Positions 12,201 through 22,205 of a stretch of 64,000 nt of DNA are shown piece by piece; position 1 is the stretch's first letter; the number at the start of each line of letters is the position of its first letter. Both the position numbers and the translations under genes were made by a program. The notes beneath the pieces were generated by a model. It was not told the origin of the DNA. It did no database searches and saw nothing but the letters and a program-made list of their open reading frames with translations. Source of the stretch: Phytophthora quininea (Eukaryota; Oomycota; Peronosporomycetes; Peronosporales; Peronosporaceae); contig JAAVTG010000525.1 of assembly GCA_011947345.1 (NCBI GenBank), positions 299,674 through 363,673 of the forward strand, read 5' to 3'.

Positions 12201-14040
12201 TCATCGACAGCATTTATCCCGACATCCGTCACATCCAGTTCTTCCTGCAACTCAATTGGTGAAGGATCCATCGGCGGGGTGGTTGTTCCAAGCTCAATGA
12301 AGCTGTCGACAGAGTATAACTCTTCAATGGCCCCACATGATTGCTGGCGGTCTTCAGAACTCTTTTCCCTTTTGTGTTGTTGAGTACAGGACTCATTCAA
12401 AGTGACGCTTTCTTGCTGGACTAATTGCCCATTTGGAGTTGTCTCCACGTGGCTCGTTTCTCCAGCCACTGGATTCAGGAGAATAATGTTATCTGAAGCA
12501 CTGCTCAGTGTTCTTGGCATATCCTGGTATGTTTGCTTGCCATCTAGGATTGAATCCCCAGCTCTCGATCACTGACAGCACCGGGCTGCGACTCGCTGAA
12601 GCTGTCAATGGGGAGTAGGAGTGGCGTTACGGGCATCAGACTCGGCGATAGCTCGTTTCCACACGTTATCGTGTCAGAGATAGCAAGCTGCGGCGATGGC
12701 TTTGCGTCAACCATGACCAAACTATCGCCCTTGCTGTCTTTGCCAAGGGTCTGGTGGGATTTTGATTTTGAAACACCAAACGCTCCCAAATCTGCCCTGG
12801 TCGTGATTCCGATCCGGGCTGACTTCGGGCTGTCATGTTGATTGCGTCTGGCAGATGATATTGAGTCTGCTTTTAGCAGGTTTGCGCTTGCTGGTCTGGA
12901 CTGCAAGGGTGACGACTTGTTCATCGCCTTGCGAACCTGCTTCATGTGTGCGTCTGCATCGCTGCGAAAAGCTTCCGAAACTCGTGCGAATCGTTTGTCT
13001 TGGGCAGCCTGGGGCTCATTGACTTCTGGCGTGATGCCTCGTATTTCAAGTGACTTGGATGATCCTGATGGTATCCAGGGCGCTCTGACAGGACGATGCC
13101 CTCTTGAATACACCTGATAGTGTTGGCGTTGCTGTTCCTTATCTTGCCTTGTGTCATGATTAGTTTCTTGGTTGTATACTTCCGTCCGAGGCTTCTTTTT
13201 CATAAGCTTGTTGCGCTTGCGAGTCCTCTCCTGAATAACTCTCTTGTCATCATTATATCTGTAAGCGTCTTGGTTGGGATTATCGCTTGGACACGGAGAT
13301 CTTTGACCTTTGCCCTGCATCATTCGTCTGTCGTGTTCCTGTTGGCGTTTCTTGCGACTCCGAGCAAGGCGAATTCCACTACCACAGGCCACATCTGGAT
13401 TGTCCCTGGAGTTGGTCTGACTTGTGCTTCCATTTCCGCGTTGCCGCCTTCTTCGTCGCGAAGTTTTCGAACTAAGTTCTGGACGCGTTTGCTGCAGTGT
13501 TTTGTACAAAAGCTCATAGGTTTCTATCTCCAGTTTCCGTAGCGTAAGCTGCTTGAACTCCGGCCCACGAGCAAGCATTTCTCTCCATTTGGTAACCTTC
13601 TCTTCAGGTAAAAATTTCCAGGCCACGTTGCCCTTTGTTTCCACTGCAGGATTTTCTATAGGCGCACCTGATCTGGTTTTGGCAGATTGAGGTCGTGGCT
13701 GGGTGGGAGTACCATGCTTCGAACCGGTCAAGGCATCGCTGCGATGTGCAAGTGACGCTGATTGCGGCCGAAACCTTGTTGCATTTCGAGTTTCGTTCGA
13801 CGTCTTGCTGTCGTGGTTATTGTTTCTGCGAGCTGGAAAATACTGGGTCTCGAGAGATGCAACGCGCGCTTCAAAGTCAATGGCGCCACGTTCAAACTCC
13901 AAGTGGCGTTGACGCATCAGCTCAGCTATTCGTTCCACACCAAGCCACTGTATGGTCGGATCGTGTTGCAGATCATCGCGATCCTGGCTGTGATCATACG
14001 TCCACTGTGAAATGCACTCGCGTGGTGACAGATCAGCCAT
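9282..14040 (-). CDS. Large IQ-motif and tandem WW-domain protein
   Basis: Four or more open segments on the minus strand (14040-12544, 12520-10862, 10980-10196, 10350-9610 and 9629-9282) join through one-base breaks, several in G or C runs (for example near 12570 and 10225). The likely start is the ATG at 14040 (MADLSPRECISQW); an in-frame extension reaches 14223. The N-terminal third is basic with predicted helices and three RPxSA motifs. The middle, about 12500-10860, is very acidic and Ser/Thr-rich. An IQ motif (ARKIQVQYRRFVRRRN, about 10600) suggests calmodulin binding. The C-terminus has two WW domains (YYNTKTGESSW and YYVNVETLATTW), which bind proline-rich ligands. No named orthologue was recognised; a ciliary or scaffold role is only a guess. 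Confidence 0.65.
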
Positions 14041-14371
14041 TGGGGCGAAGGGAATGGCAGGGAGGGCCCTGCTTGCGACCTGTAGCAGGGCCCCATTCTC
14101 CGCTTTACCAGGAATAAACTCCGCCTTTTGCGCCGAAACTGTTGAACAATTTATAAAGCTGCAGTACTCACCGACCGGCAGATTCTGTGTTGTTCCTGGC
14201 AGAGCATGAACACAACAAAACAATTAAAAACACGCCGGCGAAGATCGCCGCTTTGTCAGGTTCAGTTGTGGCCTTCTTCATCTCCTTACATGTTCAACTT
14301 GCACTTCCTCTCTGCAATTTGCCTCGTTGGCGTCGCGTTGGTGTGATTTCTGCTGTCGATGAACTTCAGAC

Positions 14372-14635
14372 CTACTTCCGTTTCTTCTCCGCCCACTTGT
14401 CCGATCCGTAGCATGCCAGAGCGCCAGCACCCACGACCACCACCGAGTTCCGCACCGCCGACCACTTGCCACCTGCATCATCATCAAAATCAACACCATT
14501 TAGTCTCACTCTTCTCTTCATCACTTCTCTTGTTTCCCACTCACGAATCAGCAAAGACGGCACGCCCACAATCACCGCCAGTCCAGCAGCAGCCACCTCC
14601 GGGTGCTCACGTCGGAACTCGTTGGCCTTGAGCAT
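14372..14635 (-). CDS. Small two-helix membrane protein
   Basis: Starts with MLKANEFRREHPEVAAAG at 14635 and ends EKKRK. An intron at 14544-14473 (GTGAGT donor, GATGATGCAG acceptor, 72 bp) is likely: splicing gives 63 residues with two hydrophobic stretches, VAAAGLAVIVGVPSLLI and VRNSVVVVGAGALACYG. The unspliced frame is also open but inserts a charged stretch. The size and two short helices resemble small mitochondrial inner-membrane or MICOS-type subunits, an inference from shape only. It lies 41 bases downstream of the helical-protein gene's stop on the same strand. Confidence 0.55.
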   Translation of the reverse strand: MLKANEFRREHPEVAAAGLAVIVGVPSLLIREWETREVMKRRVRLNGVDFDDDAGGKWSAVRNSVVVVGAGALACYGSDKWAEKKRK

Positions 14636-14675
14636 CTCTGCAACATATCATCACCAAATGAATTATAATAAACGT

Positions 14676-15125
14676 TTAAACTCCTTTCTGCTCAATCAAC
14701 TTCAACGTACGATGCTGCGCCAGGGCCAACGCGCCCTTGACAGGCACCATCTGGCCGTCCGCGAGCTTCTTGGCGTCGTCCAGCTGCTGCTGCGCCGCAT
14801 AGAGCAGGTGGTTCACCTGCTCCCGAGCCACACCAAAGTGTTTGCGCAGCGCCGTGCCCTCGTCTCCATCCGCCTGCTTGAACACGTCCACCACCGGCCC
14901 CACAAACGTCTTGGTGGCCTCCCAGGCCTGCGTCGCCGACTCGTTGATGGCGTGGCGAGCCGAGCTCGTGAGCTCCTTGGCGTGGTCCACCTCGCCGCGC
15001 ACAGCATGGCGCGCCTGGTTCACCGGTCCGGCGGCCGCGTCGCGCACACTCTTGGAGGCCTCGTCCAGCTGCTTGGAGACGGCATCGAGTGCGCCATCCC
15101 ACGGCTTGCCTTTGTCCGAGCTCAT
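14676..15125 (-). CDS. Amphipathic alpha-helical protein (apolipoprotein/LEA-like)
   Basis: An uninterrupted ORF of 149 residues from the ATG at 15125 (MSSDKGKPWDGALDAV). It is Ala/Lys/Asp/Gln-rich with heptad- or 11-mer-like spacing (for example SKQLDEASKSVRDAAAG and AREQVNHLLYAAQQQLDDA), no signal peptide and no transmembrane segment. Repeated amphipathic helices of this kind occur in apolipoproteins, perilipin-like lipid-droplet proteins and group 3 LEA proteins; the sequence cannot decide between them. It is divergent from RIF1, with 116 bases between the starts. Confidence 0.6.
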   Translation of the reverse strand: MSSDKGKPWDGALDAVSKQLDEASKSVRDAAAGPVNQARHAVRGEVDHAKELTSSARHAINESATQAWEATKTFVGPVVDVFKQADGDEGTALRKHFGVAREQVNHLLYAAQQQLDDAKKLADGQMVPVKGALALAQHRTLKLIEQKGV

Positions 15126-15241
15126 TGTACGGCGGTTGCAAGACTGGCCGCACGTTGGCGATCTTTTACTTGGATAAATAAAAGATGGGGAATGATCGCA
15201 GCAGATTGAAGTGCGCTTTGTGTAGAGATTGCACTGTTGCT

Positions 15242-18200
15242 ATGAGCGAGGCGGAGCGGCAGATGGCGAGCGTTCTGGATGAGCTGGTGACGCGCCAGTT
15301 CCCTCTCGCGAGGCAAAGAGCACCGACTGGACGTGTATCTAGCACTGGATGAGCTACTGCGACTGGAGGACAGCGAGGCGTCTGTGCGGCACCTGCAGGG
15401 CCTGGTCCCTTCGTTGCTGAGTGAGCTGCGGCATGATCTGCAGCGCTGCACGACCACCGACGTACTGGACGCCGCTCTAAGGGCTCTGTCGTACCTGATG
15501 CACCACCGCAGTTTGGCTGCGGCCTTCTCGGACGAGCAGGTCTCGTCGTGTCTCGGGGAGCTGGTGCGGCTGCTGTTCTCCACGACTCAGCAGAGCACGT
15601 ACAAGCTGTGTCTCTGGTGTCTGGCCATGCAGAACTTTGAAGCGGAGAGACAGCAATTTCTGTCTAGAACCGTAGAGGGACTGGTCCAGGCCGTGGTAAA
15701 CCCTTTCAAATCCAGGTCGATTGAAGTGCAGGCGCTGAAAGGGCTGCATTTGCTATTGATTAAATACCCGCAGCAGTTGGCATGGAATGGAAAGGTGCTG
15801 GGGATTTGGCTGAGGCCGATTGCTAGTAGATTGGCAAGTAGCGAAGCATCCACCCGCACACAAGCACGACTGGTGATGCAAGAGATGAGTCAGCATGTGG
15901 CGGAATGGTCCGATGAGTCACTAAAGACGGTGCAGGAGTGTATTGTGGAGTATGTTTTGCCGGTGATGAAGACACATAATGATAAAGAGAGACAAAAAGA
16001 TGCGCTGCACTTATGGCAGTTGACACTGGTGCTGTTGAAGACAAAACTGTCGGCTGATCTGGGCTTGCTGAATCAAACACTGTACGTACCGGAAAGCTGT
16101 ATGCGCCATGACGACGCTTCAGTTCGGCTGATGAGTATGCAGGCATGGGCAGGGCTTGTAGGTGTGTTTCATCACAGCGAAGATTGGATTTTTAAGAAGT
16201 CCATGGTGCATATGCTGGTGTGGCCTATCTTGGTTTGTTTGGAAGAAGAATTGCTGCTGAATGTTGTGGAGGCAGCGTTTATAACCTGGCGAAAAATCGT
16301 GACCGTGGCTGTGCGGGACTTTAGCACGTTCTCCAGGTTACAGGGCAAGTCCAATGTAGTTGCACAGGAAAGCAAAGAAAAGTGGAAGCGGTGGTTTCAT
16401 GAAATCGTTAGCTCTACCGTTCTCACGCTAATTCGTGTTCGATTAGGCAAAAGTGGGGATGATAGTGCTGACGACGCTACCGTTTTTGAAGTTGACCAGT
16501 TTTTCGAGTTTGCGAAACGTCTGTGGGATACCGATAGCTCCGTGGCCGAAAACAATGCGAGAACTACAAGTAGTGATGAGCAGATTCGGAGTGAGAGTAG
16601 TAGCGTCACCACGTTTGGTGGCTCCTCTGGGGATGGAGGCAACGGTAAGGAATCGAGTATCACCATTCCTGCTGAAAATGATGATAAATCCCAAGAATTA
16701 ACCCCTCAGGATGAAGAAAGCTACACTCACGTCCACATCGGTTCTAGCTTGATTGGTATTGCTTTTCTGCTACCAGATGTGCTCGCTGGTGTCCAGAGCT
16801 TGATTGGTGCTTCCAATCACATTCCTGGAGAGCGCAACAAACATCGTATTGAAGAATTGACTATGAAAATATGGATTGGAGTTTGTGAACGCATTCACAG
16901 TAGTGCTTGCGAGCCACAAGGCTTGCCCAAATTGGGGCTTCGTCTGTTGCGAATGTCTATTGATTTTTCTTTCGGGGTATTGACGACTCCGGTATCAGCA
17001 GATGTGGGAAACACTGAGCCGAAGCAGCAGAAGTCTAGACTCAGCTTGGTGTTGCAATTGAAATTGCTTGCGCCACTTTTATCTGGTAGTACGGTTGCAG
17101 GTGACGTACAGCAAGTGTTGTTACATCCAAAAGCAAAGTATCTGATTGCGTTAACAGAAGGATGGAAAATCTAAAGAAATCGTGCACTCAATACCAGAAA
17201 ATATTTGCAAGATGGAACGATCCTGATGGCGGTTTACAGTTCGACTTCGCAGCTAAAGAAAATGTGGCGCTGAGTACCGCTATCTATCTGCTGTCCGAGT
17301 CCGCTGTCTATATTGACGGGCTACGTGACAGCGCTGACAAGCAAGAAGTCATGTTGAGTCATTTAGAAGTCATTCTAAAAGCACTGGTGGAGGGTGTTGA
17401 TGTACCAAACCAACACTCTGACCAAGCTAGAGCTACGCTGATTCGTTTCGTCAATGACGCAACTCGTGTTGTATGTGGAGCTACGAGCAGGCAGCTAACA
17501 CAAAGGAAAGCAGGCTTGACAAACTGCTCGAACTCTGCAGCAATAACTCGTCAGAGCGAAGTTGTGAGAGCCAGCAAAATGCATCCTCGTTGTTAGATCT
17601 GCACCAACCTCGATTAAATGTTAAGGGTGCCATCAGTGGTGTGGACTCTTCGTCGTTGGCCGACACGCTAGAATTGGAGCAAGAAAGTTCTTCGGATATA
17701 GTTCGAGAAGGTATTTCACAGACATCCAGTACGAATTCACCGTGCCTTTTAAGTGGAGATGAGGCCATTAAGTCAAGCACTATCCATGTGGATCCGAGTC
17801 CAATGTCTCCCGATGATATAAAAACGAAACCTTTGGGTAATATCGGCGGTACGATATCACCTGACATTGGTCCTAATGAAGCGAAAACTAATGCCAAAGA
17901 AGCTAAAACTCCAGAATTGCAGGGCACGAATTCGCTAGCTGGTTCCTCATCGGCTCCAGCTAAATTAGCCGATGTAAAATCTAGTTCCATGGCAGCAAGG
18001 AAGCAGCGGGCGAACATGAATCCAATGCAGTGCATTTATCCAGACCTGGTCAGTTGCAGTGAAGGAATTGCGTCGCTTTATCGGCATTTCCCGATGGGGT
18101 TCAGACCATTCTTCTCGTTTTACAAGATCAAAACGATTGGCGATTTGAGTGCCTTGTCGGTGGATAAGGTGAGAACGTTTGGTCTTAAGGATCCTGTTGT

Positions 18201-18579
18201 TACTGTGCGAAGGGCATTGGAAGAATTCGATGGCCGGAAAGACCGAATGAAGACTCTAGTCAGCAGTCCGTTCCGTAAAAGGAATCCGAAATCTCCTAGC
18301 TCAGCACCAACGAGCCCGTCGCTTGGATTACCATCTCCACATAAAGCGTCGAAGCGCCCATTTCAGTTAGAAACCGCGCTCAGACAAGAAAGTGAAAATC
18401 GTAAGCGAACTCGACGATCTTTAGCTTTGGATGGAGATGAAGAGGAAAAAGAAGAAGAAAGTGAAGGAACTCGGCAGCAACCCAAGCTTGCTGATCGTGT
18501 GACGTTTTGTCTACCTGTTTCAGGAGATACTGGAGAAATTCGAATCACTCGACCAGGGAGGACTCCCAAGAGCAACTAA
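15242..18579 (+). CDS. RIF1: RIF1 replication-timing and telomere-associated protein
   Basis: RIF1 controls replication timing and DNA-end processing by recruiting PP1 phosphatase. The likely start is the ATG at 15242 (MSEAERQMASVLDEL), with a one-base break near 15300 before the long frame. Residues to about 600 are HEAT-like helices of the Rif1 N-terminal domain. After two more breaks (about 17165 and 17470) comes a Ser/Thr-rich linker, then the conserved C-terminal module (YPDLVSCSEGI, FYKIKTIGDLSALS, KVRTFGLKDPVVTVRRAL, about 18040-18220), matching the metazoan RIF1 C-terminal region. A basic, Ser-Pro-rich tail ends with ADRVTFCLPV, a canonical RVxF PP1-docking motif. Codons are less GC-rich than in dapA. 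The stop is only 5 bp from the next gene. Confidence 0.82.
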
Positions 18580-18584
18580 AGGTC

Positions 18585-21500
18585 ATGACAGCAGAGGAGA
18601 CCAAGGAAAGTGTTCAAGAAAAGATGGATACGTTTACCATCAAACTACTCCAACACCTGCGTCGCTCAGCACACTACATGGACAAACTCGTGACTGAAGA
18701 GGAGAGCTTGAGCGAAGAAGTAAGTCTACAGACCAGTGTCACTGCAGTTAGCGGGGTGATTACGAACTATACGGAAGCGCATGAACTTGTTTCGAAGCTC
18801 GCTTCTCAGCTTCAGCTAGCTGCTGAAGCAAGCACCAATCGATGCCGCAAGCTTCTTGAAAGGCGTCAAAGTGCCGACACTAAAAATATGTCATGACACT
18901 GCACTTGCGCAACTCGGCATGGAATATCTTGCATCTTGGAATGGCGTTCCGATCGACCGTTCGGAGGTTGTTGTTGAGGAAGGCGCAGGAGGTGTGTTGG
19001 CTCAAACCCCTCATTGGAGTGTGCGTAAAGGGAAATGTGGTGGTGCAAGCGTTGTGCTGCACTCGTGTCGGTCAACCGTGTTTAAACTTGAGCTTTGGTC
19101 ATCTGCTATTGATGCTATTCAGCGTTTTGTTGAACCTTTCCCTCATCCAAATCTCGTCCAGTTCATTGGGGTCGTGGAACCATCCGAACAAGCATCCAAC
19201 AGTGTTATTGTGACAGAGCACCTCCCAACGAGTCTTTATGACGTCCTGCATCGCGACCATATCTCCTTATCGCGTCGCGAGATTGCATTCATAGCTATCC
19301 AAGTTCTACAAGGCCTGCTTTTCTTACATCGCAAAGAGCAATCTCTTGGCGCATGCTTGACCAGCAAGAAAGTGATGTTGGATGGAACCAACCGAGTGAA
19401 GCTGCGTCGGTTTGGAGTGGAAATGGTATTACGATCCGGAAACGCCCCGAGCCAGCTCTCAAGTGTAGCAATGAAAACCATTTACGAATTAGCACCAGAT
19501 TCACGCGCAGCTTCGAATGCGTCGATGAAGTGCACATTTGGATCACTAACTACAGCGCCATCGCTGACATCGTCCACGTCGCAATGGACTTCACAGCTTA
19601 GTACTCCTGCTAGCATTTCCAGTGAAGTTTCAACCAACGTGGGCTCAACGTCAAGGAAACATGATATCTTCGCATTTGGTGTTCTATTGCTTGAAATGTG
19701 CACAGGAGACAGACCCTCAAGCGAGATATTCAACCGCATCTCGTGCGCCAAACAGATCGACCCAGTGTTTTACGACATACTTCAACTGACGCTACCGATA
19801 GGCGGTATCGCAATGGAGGGAACCCGAGAGAAGGGTACCCCAGTCGTCGATGATTTACTGCAAATTCTGATCTCTAATGAGCAACAGCGCACAGGAGAAG
19901 AATGCCGATTGTCATCAGCATCATTCCCGTGCTTTTGCATGCGGATCGTTATTTTATGTCCAAGGAAGCTGAGCAAGTGAATCTGAAGCTGCAGGAGCGA
20001 GATCGCCGCGAGAACATCGATCTTAAACGTCTTGCAGCCGTGGAACAGGAATTGCTTGATGAGCACAAGAACTTCGAAGTGCTTGTTCGTCAGCTAGAAC
20101 AGGCACAAAAGAAAATGCGCAAGAAGTGGAGAACGAGAAACGATTACAAAAATGCTTACGGCACAAGTGGAGCAGAATCGTCAGCATGAGGAGACTATAA
20201 AACGTTTACAAGAGAATGAAGCGGAACAAACCAAACAGATATTATCGATGCAGACCTCTCTGGAAGAAGAAGGCAGGAAAATTGAGATGCTGCAAGCTTC
20301 AAAAATGAGCGATGCAAAGAGAAGCAGGATCTGCTGTTCGAGGCGCTAAAACTAAAAGAAGAGAAACGAAAGTTGTTTGTTCAAAAACAAGAAGTGGAGG
20401 CCGAGTGTGCGGCGCTTTCGAGCAGAGTTGGCAGTGAGAAAGCAGTGTTAGAAGACGTCGAAGGTCGGTTAATGCAGGCTATTCATCGATGGGAAGAAGA
20501 GCAGCGCGTGCGAAAGCAAGCTGATAGACAAGCCGAAGCTGTCAGTCGCCAGCTCCTTCAACTGGAAGAAGAACGGTGTACTTACTCGAGAGTGTTGCAA
20601 CAGAGTCCTACTGGCAAACGTGCTCCAGATGCATCGTTGTCGTATGTGTTGACGCTGAAAGACAAGGAAATTGAAGATCTTTCCGCTCAGCTTCAGATTT
20701 CGCGAGATGAACAAACCGCATTGGAAGATCAAATGAACAGGCGTGAAGCAGATTACAGCGCTGTTCGATCAGAAAACGATGCTTTGACAGCACAAAATGA
20801 AGACGCGCAAAAGGAGTTACGTCGATTACAATTACAATTCAATGAGTACAGTGACGAAATTGCGGCAATGAAGGGGCAACTACAAAGCGCCAATGCGGAG
20901 ATCGTCGCGCTGAACTCACGTATTGCTGACTTTGAAGAGGAATTGGATCGCCAAGCAAAGAAGAAAGCTGATGAAGGTAGGATGTCTATGTGGTGAAATC
21001 AAACAACGACTGACGTGTCGCGTTTGCTGTCTAGAGAATGCGCGAAAGCTTCGTCAATGTTTAACCCCAAATTGCGATGCCCCACGGTTCCTTGTTGGGG
21101 CTTCAGGGTACTGTAAGGAATGTGAAGAGCGGAATGGCCGTTTGAATAATGGAAAACAGAGGTCACCGACGCCATAGAAGTTGGGATGATACAAGCTGTG
21201 TCGGCGGCATTGGCGTACGCAAGAATGTTAGAAATATCCCGGTGATGAAGTTGGTTCGGATATTGCGAAGCCTGCAAGATGATGGGAATGGTGCTATCAG
21301 TAATGACGTTCGGGTTGAAAGCCCAAGTTTACAGCAGGTTCTTGGAGCAATCAAACAGTTGACAGCTTTGCTGAAGGCTGATGAGACCTCAAGGACGATC
21401 TTCCTGAATGTTTGGCAATCAAGTCCATTCTTGCTCTTATGCACCAACACAAAGGTGATCTCGTACTTCAGATGGACAGCTGCAAGTGCCTCAGTGTGAT

Positions 21501-22150
21501 AGTCTTCAACATGATCGGAACCGCCTCATCGTGGTAGCGGAAGGTGGAGTCGACCCGATCGTTGCAGCGATGAAGCGGTTCCAAGTGGAGATCAAAATGC
21601 AGGAGGCATGTTGTGTGCTATTGACGAATCTATCCCACAACTGCGGTAAGGCCAGCTGTACGCCGTGGTTCATTTGATCCAGTCTGACTGAATTTGCTGC
21701 CACAGAAACTAACCGCAAGAGGATATTAGACGCAGGTGGAATTGATGCTGTATTGCAGACAATGCAAATGTTTCCAGAGCAATGCCGCGTTCAGAAGCGT
21801 TGCTGCTGGGCACTGCTGACGCTAGCAGGATCAGGTACGATGCTTGACCCATGTGTCTTTCATTGTTTCCTAAGTGTTGGATGACTATGTTAGATTTCAT
21901 GTGCGATGGTATTGCCATGCGTGGTGGGCTCGGCGCGATCATCGCGGCCATGCTGAACTGCTCCGCTGATGAAGACGTTCAATATTTTGGAAGTTGGGCT
22001 CTAGTCAACTTGTTGTCGGGTACTGCGCGCCTGAAAGCTTTCGCGCGGCGCGAGGGCGTTAAAGAGGTGGCTGAGGCTGCACTCGCTTGCTTTCCTGACC
22101 ATGACGGCATACAGGCCAAAACACTGGAGATACTGCGGTTGCTTGCATAA
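18585..22150 (+). CDS. Pseudokinase, coiled-coil, zinc-finger and armadillo-repeat protein
   Basis: The start ATG at 18585 lies 5 bp after the RIF1 stop. Parts in order: a helical N-terminus of about 95 residues; a protein-kinase fold (about 18960-19950; FVEPFPHPNLVQFIGVV, IAIQVLQGLLFLHR) that lacks the HRD aspartate (GACLTSKKVMLD) and has RFG for DFG, hence probably inactive; a coiled coil of about 300 residues (about 19970-20976); an intron at 20977-21034; a C-x4-C-x12-C-x2-C zinc-finger-like stretch, A20-like in spacing (QCLTPNC, YCKEC); and armadillo-type repeats (VVAEGGVDPIVAAMKRF, ILDAGGIDAVLQTMQ, RGGLGAIIAAMLNC) to the stop. Introns after about 21644 and 21836 and several one-base breaks interrupt it. 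No named family has this exact architecture to my knowledge. Confidence 0.68.
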
Positions 22151-22205
22151 TTGTTTGAACGTCTATTGTTGCATGGTGACAAAGAGTACTGAGCTTCCCG
22201 GAGGA

